Of a stretch of 53,678 nt of DNA, positions 41,442 through 50,134 are shown piece by piece (positions within the stretch are counted from its first letter, which is position 1; the number at the start of each line of letters is the position of its first letter). The DNA lies in contig JAJZJW010000005.1 in NCBI GenBank assembly GCA_021809845.1, positions 25,273 to 78,950 of the forward strand, read 5' to 3'. The notes below the pieces were generated by a model. That model made no database searches, was not told where the DNA came from, and was given only the letters and a program-made list of their open reading frames with translations. A program made the translations under genes and the position numbers. This stretch comes from a bacterium. Lineage in GTDB: Bacteria; SZUA-79; Acidulodesulfobacterales; Acidulodesulfobacteraceae.

Positions 41442-42095
41442 ATGTCATCTGAATATGGATTTGACAGATTTCATCTTGGAGAAGAAAGAGCAGCAAGAAT
41501 AACTCTTAAGTCTTCAAACCCTAAATATTCTATGAAAGTTAATATTGATAGATGCATAGGGTGTATGTCCTGTGAGGTATCTTGCAAAAAAGAGCATAAT
41601 CTTCCGGTTGGTCCGAGAAGAATGAGAGTTATACAAGTAGGACCGTACTTTGTAAAAAAAGGTCAGCTTAAGACTGTTTATTTACCGATGAATTGTTTTC
41701 ATTGCGACGATGCTGCCTGCGTTAAAGCCTGTCCTACAGGCTCAATGCAAAAAAGAACAGACGGCATAGTATTTAATGACCCGACTACGTGTATAGGGTG
41801 CAAATCTTGCATACATGCCTGTCCTTTCGGTTCGCCTCAGTTTAATGATGCGACTGGAAAAGTGACGAAATGCGATTATTGCAGACACAGAATTGACGAA
41901 GGTTTATTGCCTGCATGCGTTACTCTTTGTTCCACAGATGCGCTTTGGTTCGGAAATATAAACAGAATTTCAACAATTGACAGAGAAAAGACCGCACGTA
42001 AAATGACAGAGCACTTCTTTGGTTTTGATTTGCCGCATTCCACGCAAGGCACTTCATCTGTTGAGGACAATGAAAACAGTTCTAAAGTAGGATGA
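41442..42095 (+). CDS. Four-cluster 4Fe-4S ferredoxin subunit of the molybdoenzyme
   Basis: 217 residues. Four Cys-rich motifs: CIGCMSCEVSCKKEH, CFHCDDAACVKACPTG, CIGCKSCIHACPFG and CDYCRHRIDEGLLPACVTLC, giving up to four 4Fe-4S clusters, as in DmsB/PsrB/NrfC-type electron-transfer subunits. No signal peptide or membrane anchor subunit is nearby, consistent with a cytoplasmic complex. It should pass electrons between the molybdenum site and a soluble partner, perhaps the HdrB-like or flavoprotein encoded in this cluster. Confidence 0.9.
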   Translation: MSSEYGFDRFHLGEERAARITLKSSNPKYSMKVNIDRCIGCMSCEVSCKKEHNLPVGPRRMRVIQVGPYFVKKGQLKTVYLPMNCFHCDDAACVKACPTGSMQKRTDGIVFNDPTTCIGCKSCIHACPFGSPQFNDATGKVTKCDYCRHRIDEGLLPACVTLCSTDALWFGNINRISTIDREKTARKMTEHFFGFDLPHSTQGTSSVEDNENSSKVG

Positions 42096-42195
42096 TTTGA
42101 TTTATAAATTACCATCGCTTATATATGAGTTTGGTACTATATAATAGTAAATATTTATTTAATACGATTTATTTAATATGGAGGATTACTAAAAT

Positions 42196-42441
42196 ATGGC
42201 AAAGATAAGTACAGTCGGAACTATGTATAACGCGCCTATCAGAGTCGACTATAATAACGGAGATTTCGATAAAACAGAGGATCTTTTGAAAAAATCAAAA
42301 ATTGCGATTGTAGGTAGAAATGTTGCAAGCATTACGCCTTATCATGCAACCATTTTTGTAAATCTTGAAGACGAAGCAAATGCTAAGAAAATATTGGAGG
42401 GAGCAGGTATTAAAATGTATCCCGTAGAGCCTTATTTTTAA
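42196..42441 (+). CDS. Small protein after the ferredoxin, unknown
   Basis: 81 residues. IRVDYNNGDFDKTEDLLKKSKIAIVGRN followed by ITPYHATIFVNLEDEANAKKILEGAGI looks like a small alpha/beta fold, possibly ACT/ferredoxin-like. GGAGG precedes the ATG by 11 bases. It ends 41 bp before a strong terminator (42482), so it belongs to the molybdoenzyme operon. A chaperone or maturation factor is possible; no family is recognised. Confidence 0.6.
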   Translation: MAKISTVGTMYNAPIRVDYNNGDFDKTEDLLKKSKIAIVGRNVASITPYHATIFVNLEDEANAKKILEGAGIKMYPVEPYF

Positions 42442-42481
42442 TCTTAATAGGGTGAAAATATAAATTTCAATAAATTTTAGA

Positions 42482-42538
42482 CCGGCGTCATTATAATATC
42501 TATAGTAAATTATAGAAGCGATAATACGCCGGCTTTTT
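42482..42538 (+). terminator. Rho-independent terminator, molybdoenzyme operon
   Basis: CCGGCGT (42482-42488) pairs with ACGCCGG (42526-42532), extended by ATTAT/ATAAT after a bulged C, and followed by CTTTTT. The 30-nt loop is long. It separates the molybdoenzyme genes from the cofactor genes. Confidence 0.8.
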
Positions 42539-42581
42539 AATTAAAAAAAGATTATTATCTGCTTAATAATTATATAATAAT

Positions 42582-43877
42582 ATGAATGATAAAAATAAAA
42601 AACAAGCTTTAGATTTGCTGGAACTGACAGACAAGTACATACAAAAAATAACTGATAAAGAAGAAGTACCTGTAGAAGAGAGTTTAGACAGGATTCTATC
42701 GTCTGATGTAATTCCTAAAGTCGATATTCCGCCTTTTGTTAGGTCGGCTGTTGACGGTTTTGCCGTTAAGGCGGAAGATTTAGCGGAAAATAAAACTATA
42801 AAATTAAAAGTGGTTCAACAAATAACCGCGGGATTTAATGATGTACTGCATGAAATACATCATGGCGAAGCGGCATTTGTTACGACAGGCGCTCCTGTTC
42901 CTCCCGGAGCAGATTCAGTCATATTGATAGAAGATACATTAGATTATTCAGGCGGTTATGTATTGTACGATAAAAAAGTTGAGCAAGGTTCGTATCTTTC
43001 TCCTATAGGCGATGATATTAAATCCGGTATAAAGCTGTATTCTAAAGGGAATAAAGTCAGACTATGCGACATAGCAGCACTGGCAGGAATAGGATATAAA
43101 AAGATATCTGTTTTTAAAAAACCGGTTATTGGGATTTTATCCGGGGGAAATGAACTTGTGCAGCCCGGAGATGAGTTAAAATGCAACAAAATATATGATA
43201 TTAATACAACTGCTCTAAAAGCATTAATAAAAGATGCTGGTGGCATTCCGGAAGTTATCGGCGTGGTGGAAGATGATGCGGAAAGTATAACTAACTCTCT
43301 TGCAGCAGCGGACAAATCTAAAAAATATAATTTACTGATATCAACCGGAGGAACAGGCGCAAGTTTTTTAGTTCTTGACAACAAAGAAATCACTAATTTT
43401 TATGATTTAATTCCGTCTGCTATCAGCAAAGCGGGAAAATTATATTTTCACGGATTAAACTTAATACCAGGAAAACCTACTTCATTTGGATTGCTTAATA
43501 ACAATACACCAATTTTTGCCTTGGCTGGTTGGCCGTATTCAGTTTTAATAACTTTTGATTTATTCATAAGACCGTTCATTCAAAAAATGACCGGCATAAA
43601 TAATGTTTATACAAGATACCCTGAAATTAAAGCAATATTAAAAGAAGACGTTACTTCAGAAAAAGGCGTTCGGAAATATTTTCAGGTTAAAATAGCTAAA
43701 GGAGAAAACGGCAGATTAGCAGCTTCAATTATACAACCTCCGAAACCACCATCTGCGGCTAGGTCGCTTTCGCCGCTGATTAAGGCAAACGGAAGTTTTG
43801 CAATGGACGAAGAAACTGTGATTATACATGCCGGAGAGGAGATTACAGTGACCTTAAATGATTATAATATTTTTTAA
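42582..43877 (+). CDS. moeA: Molybdopterin molybdenumtransferase MoeA
   Basis: 431 residues. The conserved start of domain 1 (VPVEESLDRILSSDVIPKVDIPPFVRSAVDGFAVKAEDL), VTTGAPVPPGADSVILIEDT, then GILSGGNELVQPGDELKCNKIYDINTTAL and the catalytic LISTGGTGAS motif. MoeA inserts molybdate into adenylylated molybdopterin. The C-terminal domain IV (about 345-425) is present. It opens the cofactor cluster, and its 3' end is part of a tandem triplication. Confidence 0.95.
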   Translation: MNDKNKKQALDLLELTDKYIQKITDKEEVPVEESLDRILSSDVIPKVDIPPFVRSAVDGFAVKAEDLAENKTIKLKVVQQITAGFNDVLHEIHHGEAAFVTTGAPVPPGADSVILIEDTLDYSGGYVLYDKKVEQGSYLSPIGDDIKSGIKLYSKGNKVRLCDIAALAGIGYKKISVFKKPVIGILSGGNELVQPGDELKCNKIYDINTTALKALIKDAGGIPEVIGVVEDDAESITNSLAAADKSKKYNLLISTGGTGASFLVLDNKEITNFYDLIPSAISKAGKLYFHGLNLIPGKPTSFGLLNNNTPIFALAGWPYSVLITFDLFIRPFIQKMTGINNVYTRYPEIKAILKEDVTSEKGVRKYFQVKIAKGENGRLAASIIQPPKPPSAARSLSPLIKANGSFAMDEETVIIHAGEEITVTLNDYNIF

Positions 43878-44195
43878 CTAACCTGTTATTTAATTTAATT
43901 GCAGCACAATTTAGTTTTAATTTTGATTTAAATTTAAAATATGAAAAATTATTTGTTTAATTACTACGAATAATTATAATATTTTTTAACTAACCTGTTA
44001 TTTAATTTAATTGCAGCACAATTTAGTTTTAATTTTGATTTAAATTTAAAATATGAAAAATTATTTGTTTAATTACTACGAATAATTATAATATTTTTTA
44101 ACTAACCTGTTATTTAATTTAATTGCAGCACAATTTAGTTTTAATTTTGATTTAAATTTAAAATATGAAAAATTATTTGTTTAATTACTATGAAG
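43861..44195. repeat. 112-bp tandem triplication at the moeA-moaA junction
   Basis: Copies begin at 43861, 43973 and 44085. Each spans the end of moeA, the spacer and the first 30 nt of moaA. In copies 1 and 2 the moaA start runs into a stop after ten codons (MKNYLFNYYE); only the third copy continues as the real gene. Confidence 0.95.
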
Positions 44196-45022
44196 GAGCA
44201 TTTCCCATTAACGCAGACTTAGATTATTATGACGCAGACAATGAATTTACAATCCATTCATTAAGGATTTCATTGACGGGAGAATGCAATGAAGACTGTT
44301 TGTATTGTCATAATGAAGGAATTTCTAAATCTTCAAAGAATAGCATTGAAATTGAAACTATCATCAGTACAATTTATTCATTAAAGGAATTTGGTCTTAA
44401 AAAAGTAAAATTGACCGGAGGAGAGCCTTTTCTCTACAAAAAAATAAAACAGCTTATTTATGCGATAAAACAAATAGGCGATATAGACATATTCATAACT
44501 ACTAACGGAACCTTGATTGACAAAAAAATCAATGAAATAAGTCCATCGCTCATTAAAAAGATTTCAATAAGCTTGGACACTCTCGATGAAGAAAAATATA
44601 AATTGATAACAGGGAAAAATTATTATAGTGAAGTTATAAAGGGATTAAAGATTTTGCGCGAAAAAAATTTTAATATAGAAATTGATTCCGTACTTCTTAA
44701 ATCAATAAATACAAATAAAAAAGACCTATTAAAAATAATTGATTTCTGCAGCTCAAATAAATTTAATTTGCAGTTTATAGAATTATCGGAGACAGAAAAT
44801 TTAAACCTTTACAAAAAATATTACGCTGAGCCGTTAGCCGTTTTAAAAAAAATAGGACTTGATTTTAATATTGACAAATATAATGACAGAAAAATAATTA
44901 ATTATAAAGGAATAAACATTACCCTTTGCCGCAGCATCAAGGATGTTTGTTTATCTTCAAACGGAAGATGTACTGGACTTAGAATGCTTCCCGACGGGCA
45001 GCTGACAGATTTTAACTATTAA
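44165..45022 (+). CDS. moaA: MoaA-like radical SAM protein (GTP 3',8-cyclase)
   Basis: 285 residues. The radical SAM cluster is Cys41-x3-Cys45-x2-Cys48 (GECNEDCLYCHN), with LTGGEPFLYKK and SISLDTLDEEKYKLITGKN as in MoaA. It should make the first pterin precursor from GTP. The C-terminus (SLCRSIKDVCLSSNGRCTGLRMLPDGQLTDFNY) keeps two or three Cys for the second cluster but is shorter than usual (about 330 residues) and lacks the terminal Cys of the typical LR.CL end. Function is likely but altered. The preceding triplicated starts may affect expression. Confidence 0.78.
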   Translation: MKNYLFNYYEGAFPINADLDYYDADNEFTIHSLRISLTGECNEDCLYCHNEGISKSSKNSIEIETIISTIYSLKEFGLKKVKLTGGEPFLYKKIKQLIYAIKQIGDIDIFITTNGTLIDKKINEISPSLIKKISISLDTLDEEKYKLITGKNYYSEVIKGLKILREKNFNIEIDSVLLKSINTNKKDLLKIIDFCSSNKFNLQFIELSETENLNLYKKYYAEPLAVLKKIGLDFNIDKYNDRKIINYKGINITLCRSIKDVCLSSNGRCTGLRMLPDGQLTDFNY

Positions 45023-45081
45023 CAGTTATTAATAAATGTTTATAAATTAAAAAGGATAATTATTAAAAAAGGTATGACTTT

Positions 45082-45570
45082 ATGATAGTCGAATTATTGG
45101 GCAGAGAAGCAGGATTAACATTTGAATGTATGCATATTGTTCCGGGAAGAGGAGATTGTTCCAGAATTCATCCGCATTTTCATTATATAGATGTTTCTGT
45201 TGACGGTGAATTTGACGATAAAAGAAGAATTGTTCATCTGTATAATCTAAAAGCTATAATTACCAGACTATGCTCGACTTTTGAGGACAAAATTTTATTA
45301 GCGGATTATCCTGAATCAATTCAAAAAATTGTAGATAAGCAAACGCACTATCATATAGAAATTAACAACAAATATTACTTAATTCCAAAATCTGATATAT
45401 TCAGAGTGAACATCCCATCTCTAAACATAGAAGATATTGCAATTTATTGTATTGACCAACTGATTATAGATATTAAAAATGACGATGCATTTTCATCACT
45501 TAATTATATAGAAGTTGTTTTAAGCGAAGGTCACGGACAGAGAGGAAAAATTAAAAAAAATTTAAGATAA
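45082..45570 (+). CDS. 6-pyruvoyltetrahydropterin synthase/QueD-like protein
   Basis: 162 residues. The metal-binding pattern FECMHIVPGRGDCSRIHPHFHYIDVSVDGEF resembles the QueD/PTPS fold (AAH ... C ... HGH), with the zinc-type HPHFH triad. LYNLKAIITRLCSTFEDKILL and VVLSEGHGQRG correspond to the later conserved parts. QueD makes the precursor of queuosine from dihydroneopterin triphosphate. Its place in a molybdenum-cofactor operon is unusual; it may act on a related pterin. Confidence 0.6.
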   Translation: MIVELLGREAGLTFECMHIVPGRGDCSRIHPHFHYIDVSVDGEFDDKRRIVHLYNLKAIITRLCSTFEDKILLADYPESIQKIVDKQTHYHIEINNKYYLIPKSDIFRVNIPSLNIEDIAIYCIDQLIIDIKNDDAFSSLNYIEVVLSEGHGQRGKIKKNLR

Positions 45571-45577
45571 ATAATTA

Positions 45578-47161
45578 ATGGACAATCTAAGCTGTTTAAT
45601 ATTGGCAGGAGGGCAGTCGAAAAGATTCGGGGAAAATAAAGCCCTTTATGTATTCGACGGAAAATCACTTTTTGAAAGGGTTTTAGAAACGGCTTTGAAA
45701 GTTGCGGACGATATAATAGTATCTGTAAGAGACATAAATAATTTAGAAGAATTCCGCAATGAGACAATCACTATTTTAAATAAAATTTATAATGATTCAA
45801 ATTTTGTAAAAAATTGGAAATTGAACAACAATTATAGTAAAAGATTGGTTGAAATCAAGGTTGAAATAAAACCTGATAATTGTAGAACCGACGATACTTT
45901 CAATCATAATTATAATTGCGACAGAATAAAAAAAAATATAAAATTTAAAAATAAAGCTACAGAAATTAAAGATGCAAAAATTGAAGCTACGCAACTTAAA
46001 GATGCAAAAATTAAAGCTACGCAACTTAAAGATGTAAAAATTAAAGATACAGAAATTAAAGATGTAAAAATTGAAGAATCTAATTTATATATTAAATATT
46101 TAGATGTCAAAATAATAGCTGATGCCGATAATAAAAATAGCAGATTGAAAGGACCTTTAAAAGGGATTTTTAGCTGTTTTGATTATCTAAAAAATGATTA
46201 TGTTTTATTGTTAGAATGCGATGCTCCTTTTTTTAATGCTGACTGCGCCAATATTTTAATAAATAAAATACAAAACGGGGACGGCGATAATTATAAAAAT
46301 TTTGATGCTGTGATACCTTTGCGGTCAGATTCAACAATAGAGCCGCTGCTTGCATGCTATAACAGAAAAAAAACGTCAGTTATTCTATCAATGCTTAATA
46401 CTTATGCTTTAAATTTGGAAAATTATGATGACTTTATTTATAATGATGCAATAAATATTTCAAGATTCATTGGTAAGGTTTATTATTTTTATATAAATGA
46501 TATAATTAAAGAAAACAATCGGATAAAATCCGAATGTTTTAGTAATATCAATGATAAAGACAGTTTAATCTGCATTCTGAAAAAAATAAATTGCGATAAT
46601 GCTGTTGGCTATAAAAATAGCACAGGTCATAACAGCTTTGATTTTGATTGCAATAAATCGGTGCATGAATATAAGTATGATAAGAATAATGATAAGGATA
46701 ATGATAATAATAATATGGAATATAACAAATATATAAAAAGCATAATTGCCGTTAAAAGGAATAATTTTTTTAGACTATTCAGTAGATGGAACTTTAATAA
46801 AAAAAATAAAACAGTAAATACGTATAGCGGCAGGTTAGCCAAACCATACGGCTATTTAGCTAATCAATTATATTACTTAAAACTTTACAGTAAAAGTAAA
46901 AATAATATTGATAATAGTAGAAATATCGGCGAAAATAATAATATAGATAATTTTAACGAAAATAATATAGATAATTTCAATGAAAAGAATAACATAAATA
47001 ATTCTAACGAAAAGAATAATAAAAATAATACTGATAAAATATATTTAAAAAAGCTCATCTTTTATTTAAATAGAGAAAAAAATTATTATTTAAATAAAAA
47101 TTTATTTTTTATAGCCGCTAAAATTCAAAAAGCTATAAATTTTTATAAAAAATTACAATAA
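45578..47161 (+). CDS. mobA: Enlarged MobA-type molybdopterin nucleotidyltransferase
   Basis: 527 residues, more than twice the usual MobA (about 195-210). The start CLILAGGQSKRFGENKALYVFDGKSLFERV is the nucleotide-binding motif, and GPLKGIFSCFDYLKNDYVLLLECDAPFF is the second active-site part. Between them, residues 70-180 are low complexity with a four-copy decapeptide repeat (ATEIKDAKIE type). The C-terminal third is Asn/Lys-rich with NENN/NIDNF repeats. It should attach GMP or CMP to the cofactor. The insertions look like simple-sequence expansions within the gene. Confidence 0.82.
   Translation: MDNLSCLILAGGQSKRFGENKALYVFDGKSLFERVLETALKVADDIIVSVRDINNLEEFRNETITILNKIYNDSNFVKNWKLNNNYSKRLVEIKVEIKPDNCRTDDTFNHNYNCDRIKKNIKFKNKATEIKDAKIEATQLKDAKIKATQLKDVKIKDTEIKDVKIEESNLYIKYLDVKIIADADNKNSRLKGPLKGIFSCFDYLKNDYVLLLECDAPFFNADCANILINKIQNGDGDNYKNFDAVIPLRSDSTIEPLLACYNRKKTSVILSMLNTYALNLENYDDFIYNDAINISRFIGKVYYFYINDIIKENNRIKSECFSNINDKDSLICILKKINCDNAVGYKNSTGHNSFDFDCNKSVHEYKYDKNNDKDNDNNNMEYNKYIKSIIAVKRNNFFRLFSRWNFNKKNKTVNTYSGRLAKPYGYLANQLYYLKLYSKSKNNIDNSRNIGENNNIDNFNENNIDNFNEKNNINNSNEKNNKNNTDKIYLKKLIFYLNREKNYYLNKNLFFIAAKIQKAINFYKKLQ
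45955..46075. repeat. 30-bp coding tandem repeat in mobA (4 copies)
   Basis: Codes ATEIKDAKIE, ATQLKDAKIK, ATQLKDVKIK and DTEIKDVKIE. The unit is 30 bp, in frame, so it can change copy number without frame loss. Confidence 0.85.
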
Positions 47162-47185
47162 AACTATATTTCTGGAGATATTAAA

Positions 47186-47767
47186 ATGGAAAAAAATATG
47201 AATGGTATAAAACTTACAAATCTGAAAGAGGACCTTAAAAAAAATCAGATAGAGATAATGCTTTACCCTGCAAAATGCGATGGGTGCGAAGGGCAGGAGT
47301 ACAAATCCTGCGTTAAGGCTTGCGAAACTCATATGAAGGAAAAATATGGAAAGTATAATGTTGCAAGAATTAATATAAAATCTAAAGGAAATAAATTTTT
47401 TCCTATTTTATGTCATAATTGTGAGGAAGCACCGTGCGTTGACGCATGTATGCCGGGTGCAAGATACAGAGATATTGAAAATGGTTGGACTTTAACAAAT
47501 TACCAAAAATGTGTAGGATGCTGGATGTGCGTCATGGTTTGTCCGTTTGGCGCAATAGAAAGGGTCGGCAGAGACCACTATGCTTCAAAATGCGACGGGT
47601 GTGTTGACGAAGAAACTCCAAAATGCGTTGAAGCGTGTAAAAAAGGAGCCTTAAAGAAAATAGGCATTAAAAATTATTCGTATGAAAGAAGGTTAATGAT
47701 TGCAAATAAATTATACGGACCTCATTTAAAAATTAATTATAATCGTTATAAGAATAATAATCGCTAA
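47186..47767 (+). CDS. 4Fe-4S ferredoxin, HybA/CooF-like
   Basis: 193 residues. Clusters: CDGCEGQEYKSCVKAC, CHNCEEAPCVDACMPG, CVGCWMCVMVCPFG and CDGCVDEETPKCVEACKKG. The layout is that of electron-transfer ferredoxins associated with oxidoreductases (CooF, HybA, HycB types). GGAG lies upstream of the ATG. It sits between mobA and the flavoprotein and probably shuttles electrons in the same pathway. Confidence 0.88.
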   Translation: MEKNMNGIKLTNLKEDLKKNQIEIMLYPAKCDGCEGQEYKSCVKACETHMKEKYGKYNVARINIKSKGNKFFPILCHNCEEAPCVDACMPGARYRDIENGWTLTNYQKCVGCWMCVMVCPFGAIERVGRDHYASKCDGCVDEETPKCVEACKKGALKKIGIKNYSYERRLMIANKLYGPHLKINYNRYKNNNR

Positions 47768-48053
47768 AAAAGAATAATTTTAAAGCAGGTAAGTATTTAA
47801 ACTTTTTTTAAATATAAATATAGGGCATTCTTAAAGGGTGGAAGCACAAAAAGAATATAATTTTAAACCAAGACGGTATTTTAACTAAAAAGTGTATGTT
47901 GTAAAATAAATTATAAAAATAAAATTAATTATAATTTTATATATTTAGAACTTATCTATATAATGATAATGTAATTCAGTTATTTTTTATATTTCATATC
48001 ATGTTCATATATTGCTTATTAAATTAATATAAATTACGAAGAAGGGGATAAAA

Positions 48054-49382
48054 ATGAGATATGTAATAATCGGTAATTCTTATTCAGGTCTTTCATGCGC
48101 CGATGCGATAAGAAGATTTGATAAAACTGGGGAGATTACAATAATATCCGACGAGTCATATAAAGCATATGCAAGACCATTAATTTCATATTATCTGGAA
48201 GGCAAAACAACAGACGAAACTATATGGTATAAAGACGATGATTATTACGAAAAAAATAATTATAAAACATTATTCGGAAAAAGGGTGATATCGGTAAATA
48301 CGGCAGATAAAAAAATCGTACTCGATGACAATGGGTCGATTGAATACGATAAATTATTTATTGGGACCGGCGGCGCTCCGTTTGTGCCACCCATAGAAGG
48401 ATTTGATGCCGAATCTCCTATGATGGGAACTTTTACTAAATTTGATGATGCAAAAAAAATGGAAAGAGGCGCAAAATTAGCCAAACATAAAGAAGCTATA
48501 GTTATTGGCGGCGGATTAATAGGTCTTAAAGCCTCCGAAGGCTTGAGAGCTCTTGGTATGCACGTTACTATCGCAGAACTCCTTCCGCGTGTTTTAGGTT
48601 TAGCACTTGATGAGATATCGGGCGGCATAACGGCAAAAAAACTGAATGAAAACGGTATTGACACGGCTACTAACGACACCGTTACTAAAATTAATGTAGA
48701 CGAAGCCGGTAATCCTACGAGCGTTATAATGAAAAGCGGCAGAGAGCTTGTTGCAGATATAGTTATTGTGGCGATAGGCGTAAGACCGAACGTTGGCTTT
48801 CTTGAAGGCAGCGGAATTAAAATTGACAGAGGAATAATAGCAGATAAAACTATGATGACCAATATTAAAGATGTATATGCAGGCGGTGATGCTATAGTAT
48901 CTTATGATATTTTAAATAAAAAACCTAATATAATAGCTATAGTTCCTCTTGCCTGCGAACAGGGAAGAATTGCTGGTACAAATATGGCGGGAATATACAG
49001 AGAATACTACGGCGGTATGGGGCTTAATTCTGTTGAGATATACGGTTTACCTATTATTACCATAGGACTTACCAATCCTCTTAATCCTTCGCAAACCGTG
49101 TTTATTCATCAGGAAGGCGAATCTATATACAGGAAATTAGTTTTTGACGGTCAAGTTTTGGTAGGAGCAATTCTTTTAGGCGATGTTGCAGGAGCGGGCA
49201 TATTATCTGCTATAATAAGGCAAGGACTAAAATGTTTAACATATAAAGATGAATTTTTAAAAGGTAATATATACTCGTTTGTCATAGATAACGAGTTTGA
49301 AGTATACAATATCAACGAAGGCTATGCTATAAGAGGCGATTTTGAGGATCTTCCTGAGTTTTCAAGGTCTAATTGGAGATAA
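48054..49382 (+). CDS. FAD-dependent NAD(P)H oxidoreductase
   Basis: 442 residues. An N-terminal FAD site (YVIIGNSYSGLSCADAI), a central NAD(P)H site (AIVIGGGLIGLKASEGLRALGMHVTI) and the FAD-binding end VYAGGDAI define the pyridine-nucleotide disulfide oxidoreductase fold without the CxxxxC pair, like rubredoxin reductase, NADH oxidase or NirB N-terminal domains. It could feed electrons from NADH to the ferredoxins encoded beside it. AAGGGG precedes the ATG. Confidence 0.85.
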   Translation: MRYVIIGNSYSGLSCADAIRRFDKTGEITIISDESYKAYARPLISYYLEGKTTDETIWYKDDDYYEKNNYKTLFGKRVISVNTADKKIVLDDNGSIEYDKLFIGTGGAPFVPPIEGFDAESPMMGTFTKFDDAKKMERGAKLAKHKEAIVIGGGLIGLKASEGLRALGMHVTIAELLPRVLGLALDEISGGITAKKLNENGIDTATNDTVTKINVDEAGNPTSVIMKSGRELVADIVIVAIGVRPNVGFLEGSGIKIDRGIIADKTMMTNIKDVYAGGDAIVSYDILNKKPNIIAIVPLACEQGRIAGTNMAGIYREYYGGMGLNSVEIYGLPIITIGLTNPLNPSQTVFIHQEGESIYRKLVFDGQVLVGAILLGDVAGAGILSAIIRQGLKCLTYKDEFLKGNIYSFVIDNEFEVYNINEGYAIRGDFEDLPEFSRSNWR

Positions 49383-49734
49383 GAGGTTAAAGGTAAGCTG
49401 TTCTCAAAGGCTCGAATATCAGATATAAACCGGTCTAATTACAGATTAGATATAGGGATTATAGACTATGGATAAGATAAGATAATGGATTACAGATAAG
49501 ATATTAGAGTGAGAGATTAGATGCAAAGGAACTTTAATATATTTTAAATAATATATTACAACTATTTAAAATATATAGAAAAACAATTAAAAAGGCTAAA
49601 AATATGTTTTAAGTAATATACAAAAACAATTAAAAAAGGCTAAAAATATGTTTTAAGTAATATACAAAAACAATTAAAAAGGCTAAAAATATGTTTTAAG
49701 TAATATACAAAAACAATTAAAAAAGGCTAAAAAT
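49383..49734. other. Gene-free region with repeats before a small gene
   Basis: Contains GATAAGATA-type simple repeats (49450-49530) and the 43-44 bp tandem array described separately. No other gene is seen. Confidence 0.6.
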
Positions 49735-49740
49735 ATGAGT
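49580..49740. repeat. 43-44 bp tandem repeat carrying decoy start codons
   Basis: Four copies of an AACAATTAAAAAGGCTAAAAATATG unit (first 20 bases AACAATTAAAAAGGCTAAAA). The ATGs lie at 49604, 49648, 49691 and 49735; the first three read ATG TTT TAA and stop, and only the fourth opens the real gene. Confidence 0.92.
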
Positions 49741-49941
49741 AATGAAAATGAAAATAATATAATTTGTCAGCTGCTTGCAGAAGTTGAAACCATACCCGAA
49801 GATAATTTTGACGCATGGTATGAAAAAAAAAGAAAATTATTTAACGTAGGTGCAAAAAGAAAACCTACAAAACAGGAATTTATTAAATATTTAAATTATG
49901 CATCTGCCATTTTTCCGAATGAAAAAATTTGTAACAGCTAA
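49735..49941 (+). CDS. Small soluble protein, unknown
   Basis: 68 residues (MSNENENNIICQLLAEVETI and on), with KKRKLFNVGAKRKPTKQEFIKYLNYA near the end. The start is the fourth copy of the tandem unit. Nothing known matches. It could be a chaperone of the TorD type only by context, but it is far too short; the function is open. Confidence 0.5.
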   Translation: MSNENENNIICQLLAEVETIPEDNFDAWYEKKRKLFNVGAKRKPTKQEFIKYLNYASAIFPNEKICNS

Positions 49942-50062
49942 TTAAAAAAATAATAAAATTTTCAACTTCTAATTGACACAATAATAGTTTATATAGCCTA
50001 TACTATATTGATTTTTTTATCGGCTGTTTATTTTGGTTTTATCAAAAAATCAGCAATAAAAA

Positions 50063-50083
50063 CTCCAGCTTCTTAAGCGGGAG
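50063..50083. terminator. Hairpin before the dus gene
   Basis: CTCCAGCTT (50063-50071) pairs with AAGCGGGAG (50075-50083) with one A-G mismatch and a 3-nt loop. No U-run follows. It could be an RNA processing or terminator-like element. Confidence 0.4.
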
Positions 50084-50134
50084 ATATACCTTTGTTTACT
50101 ATAATCACTGCTATTCACCAAATTATGTTAAATT

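Noticed and set aside
50063-50083. IS605-type end hairpin before dus
   Set aside because: One imperfect hairpin without transposase or partner end is not enough.
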